From: a virus
Virus record (IMG/VR): IMGVR_UViG_3300042507_006554
Span: 1-29,516 of that record
DNA length: 29,516 bases
Strand: one strand, 5' to 3'
Positions 16,083 to 24,303 of this stretch are shown here, in pieces (positions within the stretch are counted from its first letter, which is position 1; every line of letters begins with the position of its first letter). Below the pieces are notes generated by a model. That model ran no database searches and was not told the DNA's origin. It worked only from the letters and a program-made list of their open reading frames with translations. Both the position numbers and the translations under genes were made by a program.

Positions 16083-19000
16083 ATGTTGTCGGAGAAGCTA
16101 TTGCAGATTATGTTTCTGAACAAATTAAAGTAAGACAAAAAATATATGGTTCAGCTAATGCTACTAATAGACCATTAGCGGAAACTCTATTTCTTAATCA
16201 AAGAGTAGCTTTTGCTAAATTAGTTTCTGGAGTTAATATAGATGATGCTTCTAAACTTAGAGGAGAAATAAAAGATATTATTATACAAAATAATTTAACA
16301 GGCAATTCATTAGCATCTAAATTTATTTTATTTGCGGGTACTACTGAACGTGATACTGTTAACAATAGAAATTTATTATCTTCTGGGGTTACCCGTGATG
16401 GGTCTTCAATTAATAGGGGAGCTTATGGTTTAGGTGGGTTAGATTTTGGTTTAAAACCCATGCCTGGTATTACCTCGATAGATATTAAATCTGAAAATAG
16501 AGGTTCGTTAAGAACGGCTAATATAAAAATTAAAGCTTGGAATACTACTCAATTTGATATAATCGATCTTTTATATTTAAGATTAGGATATTCTATATTT
16601 TTAGAATGGGGTAACGTTAGTTATGCAGATAACAATGGTAAAATTGAACCAATTAACTCTTTTTCATTAGTTGATGAATTTTTAGCAGGTGGGCCTTTTC
16701 AAGGTGAAAAAATAGATCCCCAAATTCCTACTCCAGTTGAAAATACAACTACTAGTAATTCTCAAGGAGAAGCTACTATTACCGCTCTATTAGACAATAT
16801 AACTTTTCTTAGAAAACAATCAGCAGGCAATTATGATGCTTTCTATGGTAAAGTAATTAACTTTAATTGGTCTTTTGCTGAAGATGGGTCATACGATATT
16901 GACCTAGAACTTAGAAGTGTAGGTGATGTTGTCGAATCTCTTAGAATGAATGTTCTAATTAATGATACTACTCCAACAGAAGGAGAAGGAGAGTTAGAAG
17001 ACGAAGAGGATGCAATCCAATATTATAAAGATAAAAATCAATTTGGAAGAGATTTTTATAATTATATGAAATTTTTACAAAAAAATGGAGAATGGGCGTT
17101 AATTCCCGAAGGTAGTTTAGGAAGTAATGTTAATGGAGTTACTAATTCCCAATCTCGTTATTATAAAGGAAGTAGTGGAAATACAATTTTACTTAGCCAA
17201 CGATTTACGGGTTTAGCAGGTAATTACTTTTATCCTGAAGGATTATTAGAAGGAAAAGATATATTTAATTATATACGTTTTGGAGACTTTCTTTATTATA
17301 TTCAAAATAGTATACTTCCTATATATCAAAATGGTAATGATAAAACCCCACTAGTCTATTTAGATTTTGATCTTAAAACTAATCTTGCTTATTTTAATCC
17401 TTTTCAAATTAGTGCTGATCCTAGGGTTTGTGTAATTAATACTTTTGTTGATGGTGAATCTTCAACTTTTGGATATAATGGAGATCCTGAAACTTTTTTT
17501 TATGGACTTGCTGGAGAACCCTATGTAACTGATATTGAAGGTGTAAAAGTAGGTCAAATTATGAACATATACGTAAATATGCTTCATATACTACAACTTG
17601 TAGATGATAATACTACTGATGGAGAAGTTTCTTTAATTGAATTTTTAACTAATTTATGTACCGATATTTCCACAGCATTAGGAGGTGTTAATAACTTTGA
17701 ACCTTTTCTAGAGGAAGAAACTAATACTCTTAAAATAATTGACCAAACTCCTTTATCTGGAAAAGATTTAATATTACCTAAACTTGGAAAAAAATTACCT
17801 AAAGATACAACTACTATACAATTATATGGTTATAAAGTAACAGAAAATCCTGAAACAAAAGATCGATCTTTCTTAGGTAATTTTGTTAGAAATTATGGTA
17901 TAAAAACAGAACTAACTAATGCTTTTGCTACCACTGTAACTATTGGAGCTCAAGCTCGAGGTTCTGTAGTTGGAGAAAATTCTACAGCTTTATCTAAATT
18001 AAATGAAGGATTAATAGATAGAATTAAACCCCAAATAAATGATAGCCCTTTAAAATCTGATGAAAAAACCTTTAGTTTAACTACTTCTATATTTAAAATT
18101 AAGAATTCAGCAGGTGAATATCTAGATCCCTATAACCAATCTAATCTTACTGAAGAAGAAACAAAATTAGCTGAATTAGATAAAAGATTTCCTAATGCTT
18201 ATACAAATTATATTAAATTTGCAAGAAATCTAGCTAATACTCGCACTAAACCTTTACCTAAATATGATGACGGTGAAATAGATGGCTATTCTAAAGTCTT
18301 AAACAATTTTTTAAAATATTTAGAAGCCAAAGCAGCAATTACTAATAATCAATCTTCAGGAGCTGAAGGATTTTTACCTGTAAGTGTTGAACTTACTTTA
18401 GACGGAATTTCAGGAATTAAAATATATAATGGTTTAAATTTAGATACTAGATTTTTACCTTCTAACTACCCTGAAACTATGGATTTTTTAGTTACTAGTT
18501 TAAATCATAGAATAGATAATAATATTTGGACTACTAGTTTAAAAACCGTAATGGTTCCTAATAATACAGTCCAAGCTGGTGGAGATTATACTATAGCTAA
18601 GGTTTCTAAAGAAGGTTCACTTAGAGTAGGATTTGATGTTAATGGTAATCCTATTGATATTCCTAATAGAGCTTTAGATCCTGCCCCTAAAATTAATCCT
18701 AATAAGATAGGAGCAACTTCCTATGATAACTCACCTGTAGCTCGAAGTTTAGCATCTAAAGGTTATAAAAATGCTTCTATCCCCGATAAAGAACTTGTAA
18801 ATATCAATTTTGCAGTAGGAGGTAATAATAGAAAACTCCACCCAGATGCTGCTGCCGCACTCAAAGTTTGGGTAACTGAGTTAACTAATAACAAAATCCC
18901 ATACAGCATTAGTAGTGCTTATCGTGATTACAAACAACAAGCAGGCTTAGCAGCTACCCAAAGGGAAAGTGCAGCTCCTGCTGGTTCTTCTCCTCACGGG

Positions 19001-19567
19001 TGGGGTGGTGCTGTAGACTTTGGTAATCTAAAGCGATTAGTAGGAGGAAGTGTTAAGCCTATTGATAATTTAAATGGTAGAGTATCAACTAGCCCTAATA
19101 GTTACACTCTTATAGCTACAATTGGAGCTAAATATGGTTGGTATAATCCTTGGAGATTAAGTGATAATGCCGGGCAAGATGAAGTTTGGCACTTTGAATA
19201 TTGGGGTCCTCTAAACCCAACATTGCCTCAAGTTGCACCACCCCCACCAAGTGTAGCTTCAACTCAAGCTTTTGAATTTTTAGCTATGAGACTCCAACAG
19301 ATTTACAATCAACAAGATCCTGATATTTTATTTACTCCATTTAAAGGAACATTTAGTGATGATGAAAACAGCGCAGTTGTAGTTTTAAATAGATGGTTTA
19401 GAAGAGATAATATTCAAGATGAATATTTAAAACTAACTCCTCAAGATAAAAGAATTTTTGATGCTGCTTTCGCTAAACTTATAGCTGAAACTACTGGAAA
19501 TAAAAATAAAGTAACATTTAAGGCAAGTAACGGTACTAAAACATACATAATAGATTCTGACTTTTAA
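16079..19567 (+). CDS. Baseplate hub protein with C-terminal M15 (VanY-like) peptidase
   Basis: A 1162-residue virion protein. The first ~900 residues look like a gp27/gp5-type hub: GLKPMPGITSIDIKSENRG and LLYLRLGYSIFLEWG (near 130-185), and late PVSVELTLDGISGIKIYNGL. Residues ~930-1045 are an M15 D-Ala-D-Ala carboxypeptidase/endopeptidase domain. The start is LHPDAAAALKVWV. H973 and D980 (PHGWGGAVDFG) and H1038 (EVWHFEYWG) are the zinc ligands, and E1035 is the catalytic acid/base. The domain would cut peptide bonds in host peptidoglycan during entry, taking the place of the lysozyme domain in T4 gp5. A last helical ~100-residue segment follows a short proline linker (APPPPPSV). It is coupled to the previous gene by ATGA overlap and 2 bases from the next. 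Confidence 0.82.
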   Translation: MNVVGEAIADYVSEQIKVRQKIYGSANATNRPLAETLFLNQRVAFAKLVSGVNIDDASKLRGEIKDIIIQNNLTGNSLASKFILFAGTTERDTVNNRNLLSSGVTRDGSSINRGAYGLGGLDFGLKPMPGITSIDIKSENRGSLRTANIKIKAWNTTQFDIIDLLYLRLGYSIFLEWGNVSYADNNGKIEPINSFSLVDEFLAGGPFQGEKIDPQIPTPVENTTTSNSQGEATITALLDNITFLRKQSAGNYDAFYGKVINFNWSFAEDGSYDIDLELRSVGDVVESLRMNVLINDTTPTEGEGELEDEEDAIQYYKDKNQFGRDFYNYMKFLQKNGEWALIPEGSLGSNVNGVTNSQSRYYKGSSGNTILLSQRFTGLAGNYFYPEGLLEGKDIFNYIRFGDFLYYIQNSILPIYQNGNDKTPLVYLDFDLKTNLAYFNPFQISADPRVCVINTFVDGESSTFGYNGDPETFFYGLAGEPYVTDIEGVKVGQIMNIYVNMLHILQLVDDNTTDGEVSLIEFLTNLCTDISTALGGVNNFEPFLEEETNTLKIIDQTPLSGKDLILPKLGKKLPKDTTTIQLYGYKVTENPETKDRSFLGNFVRNYGIKTELTNAFATTVTIGAQARGSVVGENSTALSKLNEGLIDRIKPQINDSPLKSDEKTFSLTTSIFKIKNSAGEYLDPYNQSNLTEEETKLAELDKRFPNAYTNYIKFARNLANTRTKPLPKYDDGEIDGYSKVLNNFLKYLEAKAAITNNQSSGAEGFLPVSVELTLDGISGIKIYNGLNLDTRFLPSNYPETMDFLVTSLNHRIDNNIWTTSLKTVMVPNNTVQAGGDYTIAKVSKEGSLRVGFDVNGNPIDIPNRALDPAPKINPNKIGATSYDNSPVARSLASKGYKNASIPDKELVNINFAVGGNNRKLHPDAAAALKVWVTELTNNKIPYSISSAYRDYKQQAGLAATQRESAAPAGSSPHGWGGAVDFGNLKRLVGGSVKPIDNLNGRVSTSPNSYTLIATIGAKYGWYNPWRLSDNAGQDEVWHFEYWGPLNPTLPQVAPPPPSVASTQAFEFLAMRLQQIYNQQDPDILFTPFKGTFSDDENSAVVVLNRWFRRDNIQDEYLKLTPQDKRIFDAAFAKLIAETTGNKNKVTFKASNGTKTYIIDSDF

Positions 19568-19569
19568 TT

Positions 19570-20184
19570 ATGGCTTATTACCCTAAATCCCAAGTTAAAA
19601 CTAATTTATATGCTAATTTAGGAGAATATCTAATAGCATCTACTGGAGAACCTTACCAGGGCCCCTATTGGAAAAACTCAAAAAATGAATTTTTTACAGG
19701 TAAAACTCCTAGCGATGTTCCTTTTCAACAATTAACTCCTACTTTTGACCCAATAAATGATTTTAAATCTCCGGTCCCACAAAACCCAATATCAGAGGTT
19801 GTTACAACTGATGTTGGGTATATTTTATCTAAGGGGATTAATCTAGGAAATATTTCAAATTATCAAGCTCTTCCTAATTATATTTCAAACCCACCAACAG
19901 AACAAGATTACCAGAATGGGGAATTTAGAAGATACTTTTGTAAAAAAACAAATGAAATATTATATTTAGAGATTGATCAAACTACATATGACAATTTAGT
20001 GGGAAAAAATTCTCAATACCTATGGCAATTATATCTTCCATTTAATTTGCCTTGGCAAATAACAGGAAATAAGGAACAGGTAGCTCGTACTAATAAAAAT
20101 ATAGTTGAACTAACTTCTAAAAGACTTCAATTACCTAAATTTGGAGATTACCTAAATAATAATTACCTTAAATATTATAAGTAA
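19570..20184 (+). CDS. Hypothetical virion-associated protein (204 aa)
   Basis: A 204-residue protein starting MAYYPKSQVKTNLYANLGEY and continuing with STGEPYQGPYWKNSKNEFF and TGKTPSDVPFQQL. This opening pattern (a YxPxSQVxTNxYT stretch, then a repeated glycine-tyrosine turn) is familiar to me from small hypothetical proteins in marine phage tail clusters. There is no signal peptide and only one cysteine. It starts 3 bases after the hub gene and is likely part of the baseplate operon. Function unknown; a small baseplate or fibre-attachment protein is plausible from position. Confidence 0.7.
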   Translation: MAYYPKSQVKTNLYANLGEYLIASTGEPYQGPYWKNSKNEFFTGKTPSDVPFQQLTPTFDPINDFKSPVPQNPISEVVTTDVGYILSKGINLGNISNYQALPNYISNPPTEQDYQNGEFRRYFCKKTNEILYLEIDQTTYDNLVGKNSQYLWQLYLPFNLPWQITGNKEQVARTNKNIVELTSKRLQLPKFGDYLNNNYLKYYK

Positions 20185-20195
20185 AATGTATTTAA

Positions 20196-21464
20196 GTGTT
20201 TTGGTTAATAGAAAATAAAAGTCAATTAGACGAGTTTTGTTACAAAGGTTTTAAAGAGGCATTTGTAGAGATAGTCCCCTACTCTCCATTCATACACCCC
20301 TCCCAAAATTCTATTTGTGCCATATACATTAGACCTCTAAACGAGAGTAAGGGCTATCTTCTACCTATTTTCCATACCGAAGTAGAACAAAATTTATACG
20401 AGGATCAAGTATTCAAGTTTATAAAAAAGTTGGAGAAAATATATTGTAGAGACAAGAAAGAATTTCTACACTATTTTCCATTGCAGCAGCTTGTTGACAT
20501 CACCCTATCCTCCCCTACGTATATACGCCCTACCTCGGCACACGAATTTATCTACAAGAACTACTCTAATAGACCGGATGTAAACATACTTGTACCAATT
20601 GTTAAACACTACGAGTATTGTGAATCGCTATTTGAAGAGCTAGAACACCTAATAGATAAGCCCGTTAACGAATTTTACAACCACAAAGCAAGTTGGATGT
20701 TTTATGGCATCGAACAGGCGGGAATAACGGTAGAACCTACGTTGTTTAACCAATACTTTGATCAAGACACGGAAGGCGTCGTTTACACCCAATACAATTT
20801 TAAAACGCTAACTACACGCCCATCAAACAATTTTAATAGTATCAATTTTGCGGCGCTAAACAAAGAAAACGGGTGTAGAAAATCATTTATTCCGCGACAC
20901 GACAAACTTGTTGAAATCGATATTCGCGCTTACCACCCTACTCTTTTATCTAGGTTGGTTGGCTACGATTTTGGCAACGAGGATATTTATAGTCACTTTG
21001 CAGAAATTTATAAGTTAGATAGAAAAGATGCGAAAATCTTAACTTTACAACAGCTATACGGAGGGATTTTACCTCAATATAAAGAGCTTGAATTCTTTAA
21101 AAAAGTAAGCGCATACGTAGACGATTTGTGGGACACTTTCCAGCACCAAGGTTACATTAAATGTCCGATATCAGGATTTGAGTACCATAGAGATAAGCTG
21201 GAAAAAATGAACCCGCAAAAACTATTAAACTATTTGTTACAAAACTTGGAGACCGCATACAACGTTAGTATCTTGTGGGACGTATTTAAAATATTAAAAA
21301 ATAAAAAAACCAAATTAGTACTATATACCTATGATTCGTTTTTGTTTGATTGGGACGCCACCGAAAAAGATGAACTAAAAGCCATTATAGAAATATTTAA
21401 TCAACGCAAACTAAACATAGAAATTAAACATGGAACCAGTTATGACTTTGAACCTGCCATATGA
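20196..21464 (+). CDS. Compact family A DNA polymerase-like protein (PolA palm/fingers)
   Basis: A 422-residue protein with the polymerase motifs of the Pol I family. GIEQAGITVE (171-180) matches the start of the polymerase domain and TLTTRPSNNFNSINF (204-218) corresponds to 'TGRLSSxxPNLQNIP'. Motif A has D242 (EIDIRAYHP). Motif B has R276, K280, L284 and Y288 (in RKDAKILTLQQLYGG). Q349 aligns with the motif before C. Motif C has D380 (YTYDS). Between residues 180 and 204 it lacks the ~130-residue thumb of Pol I, and the first ~165 residues have no DxE exonuclease motif. The only available start is GTG at 20196, since a TAA precedes it in frame. It overlaps the next gene by 35 bases. It may be a repair, primer-extension or replicative polymerase with unusual processivity; activity is unproven. 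Confidence 0.8.
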   Translation: MFWLIENKSQLDEFCYKGFKEAFVEIVPYSPFIHPSQNSICAIYIRPLNESKGYLLPIFHTEVEQNLYEDQVFKFIKKLEKIYCRDKKEFLHYFPLQQLVDITLSSPTYIRPTSAHEFIYKNYSNRPDVNILVPIVKHYEYCESLFEELEHLIDKPVNEFYNHKASWMFYGIEQAGITVEPTLFNQYFDQDTEGVVYTQYNFKTLTTRPSNNFNSINFAALNKENGCRKSFIPRHDKLVEIDIRAYHPTLLSRLVGYDFGNEDIYSHFAEIYKLDRKDAKILTLQQLYGGILPQYKELEFFKKVSAYVDDLWDTFQHQGYIKCPISGFEYHRDKLEKMNPQKLLNYLLQNLETAYNVSILWDVFKILKNKKTKLVLYTYDSFLFDWDATEKDELKAIIEIFNQRKLNIEIKHGTSYDFEPAI

Positions 21465-21888
21465 TATTTATGGGGTAGACAATCCCGTAAATTTGACAGA
21501 TTTGAATAACAAGTTATTTTGTACGTTTACTACTTTGGATGACCTAGAATATCTAGTAGATTCTCTTCAAAGCAAGTATACAATAATGTACAATAAAATA
21601 TTCGTACTAGAGGTAAAAAACAACGACGAGTTCGTTTTAACATATAATATTGATCACGGAAACATTTCGAGTATTCCGGAGAACACAATCCTGGTTCACC
21701 GCAAGAAAGAATCAAATACTCTGTATACAATCAATGCATTGAACGAGCTTATCAAGAGCTTGAATGGTGGTGTAGTAGATACACGTTTCCCAATCAATTG
21801 GAACCATTATAAAAACACAATTTTGTTAACTCAGCAAAATGAATTGCGTCAATTGAAAACCAAGATTCATCAGATTATTGAACTTTAA
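21430..21888 (+). CDS. Hypothetical protein overlapping the polymerase (152 aa or 148 aa)
   Basis: A 152-residue protein from the ATG at 21430, or 148 residues from the ATG at 21442 (MTLNLPYDIYGVDN), which I consider equally possible. It is acidic to neutral and mixed alpha/beta. The C-terminal region ENTILVHRKKESNTLYTINA, then LNELIKSLNGGVVD and the basic WNHYKNTILLTQQNELRQLK form a conserved-looking helical tail. It lies with its start inside the polymerase gene, in the same transcription unit and with the same codon style, so a polymerase partner is possible. I cannot assign a family. Confidence 0.7.
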   Translation: MEPVMTLNLPYDIYGVDNPVNLTDLNNKLFCTFTTLDDLEYLVDSLQSKYTIMYNKIFVLEVKNNDEFVLTYNIDHGNISSIPENTILVHRKKESNTLYTINALNELIKSLNGGVVDTRFPINWNHYKNTILLTQQNELRQLKTKIHQIIEL

Positions 21889-21898
21889 AAAATTTAGT

Positions 21899-21912
21899 AT
21901 ATTTATAATAAA
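21899..21912 (+). promoter_or_regulatory. Candidate late promoter, copy 5
   Basis: ATATTTATAATAAA, identical to the sheath, tube and tape measure copies. It begins 30 bases before the ATG at 21929 and decides that start over the upstream ATG at 21878. Confidence 0.6.
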
Positions 21913-21928
21913 GTTAACTCTAAAGGAA

Positions 21929-22279
21929 ATGAAAGAACTAATTAGAATGAATCAAATAGCTGGCACTATTACTGAAGGTCAAGCTAGAAAGATGTTAGCC
22001 ATCTTAAATGAAAATATGGGTTCTACCCCAGAAAAGAAAAAAATGCTTTTGAGTAAAATCAAAAATCTTGTTCCTGGTCAGGAGAGAGAATTTTTAGTTT
22101 TTATGGCCGAGTCTGCAAATAGTTATGAAGACTATAGCAAATCTACTGTAAGTGAACTGCTAGATAACTTTATCGAGTTTGAAGAAGGTGAGAATGGAGA
22201 GGCATTGACTCCTGAAATCATGGATGAAGTATTAGAGACTTATATTGAAGGATTCGAAAGTGGAGACGGAACATTTTAA
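21929..22279 (+). CDS. Late-type hypothetical protein (116 aa)
   Basis: A 116-residue acidic, helical protein of unknown function. The start at 21929 is preferred over the in-frame ATG at 21878 because a late-promoter copy lies between them and an AAAGGA ribosome-binding site immediately precedes 21929. The N-terminus MKELIRMNQIAGTITEGQ has the same 'E.xRM.xLAG.ITE' pattern as the first residues of many otherwise unrelated marine phage virion proteins, so it may be a packaging or scaffold-binding tag. The rest is charged, with LLSKIKNLVPGQEREFLVFM and an acidic tail. It is closed by a terminator. I cannot assign a family. Confidence 0.7.
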   Translation: MKELIRMNQIAGTITEGQARKMLAILNENMGSTPEKKKMLLSKIKNLVPGQEREFLVFMAESANSYEDYSKSTVSELLDNFIEFEEGENGEALTPEIMDEVLETYIEGFESGDGTF

Positions 22280-22303
22280 TCTAAAAATATCTTAAAAATA
22301 AAA

Positions 22304-22330
22304 AAGCCCTCCAAAAGAGGGCTTATTTTA
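22304..22330 (+). terminator. Rho-independent terminator ending the late unit
   Basis: An 8-base-pair stem (AAGCCCTC at 22304-22311 with GAGGGCTT at 22317-22324), a CAAAA loop, then ATTTTA. An A-run precedes the stem, so it may also act on the opposite strand. It marks the border between late genes and the replication operon. Confidence 0.85.
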
Positions 22331-22332
22331 AC

Positions 22333-22363
22333 TTGGATCCCCAAAACCAGTTTCGTACATTTA
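22333..22363 (+). promoter_or_regulatory. Possible Bacteroidota-type promoter before the SSB gene
   Basis: TTG at 22333-22335 and TACATTTA at 22356-22363, separated by 20 bases, resemble the -33 TTTG/-7 TAnnTTTG promoter of Bacteroidota with the last G replaced by A. A promoter is expected here because a terminator precedes the replication operon. The match is weak. Confidence 0.3.
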
Positions 22364-22390
22364 GTTATTAATTAAAACAAGTTATAAAAA

Positions 22391-23221
22391 ATGGATTTAG
22401 AAGCAATCAAATCGCGTTTAAACGCAATGCAGAAAACCTCAAACGGTAAAGGTGGAGGTGAACGTGCCTCCCTGTTTTGGAAACCTACTGTAGGTAAACA
22501 AACAGTTCGTGTAGTACCTTCAAAGTACAATCCTACACTACCATTTAGTGAGATTTTCTTCCACTACGGAATCGATAAGCCCGTAATGGTATCTCCTATC
22601 AACTGGGGAGATAAAGACCCAATCGTTGAGTTCGCAGCTCAATTGAAAAAGACCAACGACAAAGAAAACTGGAAGTTGGCTAAAAAAATCGAACCAAAAG
22701 CTCGTTACTTTGCCCCTGTTGTAGTACGCGGCGAAGAAGACAAAGGTGTTCGTTTGTGGCAGTTTGGTAAAGAAATTTACGAGGCATTCTTGCAAATGGC
22801 AGTCGACGAGGAAGTAGGCGATTACACAGATGTAATGGAAGGTCGCGACATCAAGTTGACCACTGTAGGTCCAGAATCAACTGGTACCCCTTATAATAAA
22901 ACCACTATAGCTCCTTCAATGAAGAATAGCCCATTGGGTGATGCTGAGCAGGTTCGCTTGTGGAAAGAAAATCAACCAAATCCAAAAGAATTGTTCAAGC
23001 CATTCAGCTTTGATGAGATGAAAATCGCTCTGCAAAACTGGTTGAGCCCAGAACCCGAAGAAGGTGCTATTGTTGATGACGAGAAAGAAGTAGTAGAAGC
23101 ACCTAAAACACACTATTCAATGAACACTTCGACTGCAGCTGTAAAGCAAAGCAAGCTCGATAAGTTCGATAGTTTGTTTGATGAAGACTCTGACTCCGAA
23201 TCTGACGATTTGCCCTTCTAA
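22391..23221 (+). CDS. 32: Single-stranded DNA-binding protein (T4 gp32-like)
   Basis: A 276-residue protein with the gp32 layout. An N-terminal basic region (residues 1-30, IKSRLNAMQK) for cooperativity is followed by a core with KQTVRVVPSKYNPTLPFSEI and FHYGIDKPVMVSPINWG, and a C-terminal acidic tail (FDSLFDEDSDSESDDLPF) for binding partner proteins. It coats single-stranded DNA during replication and recombination and recruits the helicase and recombinase encoded downstream. It contains no cysteine, so the zinc-binding module of T4 gp32 is absent. It starts a compact operon; the next gene begins 2 bases later. The acidic tail and gene order make the assignment solid. Confidence 0.9.
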   Translation: MDLEAIKSRLNAMQKTSNGKGGGERASLFWKPTVGKQTVRVVPSKYNPTLPFSEIFFHYGIDKPVMVSPINWGDKDPIVEFAAQLKKTNDKENWKLAKKIEPKARYFAPVVVRGEEDKGVRLWQFGKEIYEAFLQMAVDEEVGDYTDVMEGRDIKLTTVGPESTGTPYNKTTIAPSMKNSPLGDAEQVRLWKENQPNPKELFKPFSFDEMKIALQNWLSPEPEEGAIVDDEKEVVEAPKTHYSMNTSTAAVKQSKLDKFDSLFDEDSDSESDDLPF

Positions 23222-23223
23222 TT

Positions 23224-24303
23224 ATGGCTAAGAAACGTAGTGAATCACTTTCAGCAGCAGTGTCTGCTGAGATCAAGGCTGGGTTCAGTCTTGACAAATT
23301 TAAAGAGAAGAAAGGACTTGCTGGTTCTGTAAAATTCAAACCACAACAATGGGTCCCGCTTTCACCAGCGTTTCAAGAAGTAACAAGTGTGCCCGGTATT
23401 CCAACCGGCCACATTGTTCTTCTTCGAGGTCACAGTGATACAGGCAAAACTACTGCGCTTATTGAAGCAGCAGTTAATGCCCAAAAATCAGGTATTCTAC
23501 CTGTGTTTATCATCACTGAGATGAAATGGAACTGGGAACATGCTACCCAAATGGGCTTGCAAATCCAGGAAATGGTTGATGAAGAAACTGGCGAGATCCT
23601 AGATTACAAAGGATTCTTCTTGTATGCTGACCGCGAAACTATCCACACTATCGAGGATGTAGCAGCTTTTATCTTGGATCTACTTGATGAACAGAAAAAA
23701 GGCAATCTACCATATGATTTGATGTTCTTGTGGGACTCAATTGGTTCTGTGCCTTGTGAGTTGTCTATTACCTCTAAAAAGAACAACAACGAATGGAATG
23801 CCGGTGCCATGTCTACCCAGTTTGGTAATGGTGTAAACCAGAAAATCACATTGTCACGTAAAGAATCTTCAAAATATACCAACACTTTGGTTTGTATTAA
23901 CAAGGTTTGGACTGCAAAACCAGAAATGCCTATGGGTCAACCAAAGTTGATGAACAAAGGTGGTTTTGCGATGTGGTTTGATGCAACATTCGTAATCACA
24001 TTTGGTAATATCGCAAATGCTGGTACAAACAAGATCAAAGCCATCAAGGATGGCAAGCAAGTAGAATTTGCTAAACGTACAAACGTTCAGATCGATAAAA
24101 ACCACATCAATGGTATTACCACAAAAGGTAAAATTATCATGACGCCTCACGGATTCATTGATGATACAGATAAAGCCCTTAAAGAATATAAGGACTCGCA
24201 TGCCAAAGAATGGAGTAAAATTCTTGGCGGAGGAGATTTTGCTATCGTAGAGGAAGTTGATACCTTCGAGCCAGCAGAAGTATATACACAAGAACCGGAA
24301 TAA
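23224..24303 (+). CDS. uvsX: UvsX-like RecA-family recombinase
   Basis: A 359-residue RecA-fold ATPase. The Walker A loop is GHSDTGKTT (residues 69-77) and Walker B is LMFLWDS (166-172, D171). SVPGIPTGHIVLLRGHSD preceding the loop is typical of T4-like UvsX, and the C-terminal part is acidic (EEVDTFEPAEV, then EPE). It promotes strand exchange and recombination-dependent replication, loading on gp32-coated DNA. It begins 2 bases after the SSB gene and its end precedes the 5' nuclease directly (TAA then ATG). The length agrees with phage UvsX proteins (about 350-390). Confidence 0.92.
   Translation: MAKKRSESLSAAVSAEIKAGFSLDKFKEKKGLAGSVKFKPQQWVPLSPAFQEVTSVPGIPTGHIVLLRGHSDTGKTTALIEAAVNAQKSGILPVFIITEMKWNWEHATQMGLQIQEMVDEETGEILDYKGFFLYADRETIHTIEDVAAFILDLLDEQKKGNLPYDLMFLWDSIGSVPCELSITSKKNNNEWNAGAMSTQFGNGVNQKITLSRKESSKYTNTLVCINKVWTAKPEMPMGQPKLMNKGGFAMWFDATFVITFGNIANAGTNKIKAIKDGKQVEFAKRTNVQIDKNHINGITTKGKIIMTPHGFIDDTDKALKEYKDSHAKEWSKILGGGDFAIVEEVDTFEPAEVYTQEPE

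Noticed and set aside
20170-20186. AATATTATAAG-like stretch before the polymerase as a promoter
   Set aside because: It lies in the last codons of the upstream gene and differs from the motif by an internal deletion; the match is within chance for AT-rich sequence.
21878-21928. Upstream ATG for the 116-residue gene
   Set aside because: A late-promoter copy lies downstream of this ATG, and a better AAAGGA site precedes 21929.
23604-23903. 99-residue minus-strand frame inside uvsX
   Set aside because: Same reason: complementary-strand shadow of the recombinase coding sequence.
23869-24291. 140-residue reading frame on the minus strand inside uvsX
   Set aside because: It is a shadow of a strongly conserved recombinase gene, with composition unlike a real protein and no promoter or ribosome-binding site.
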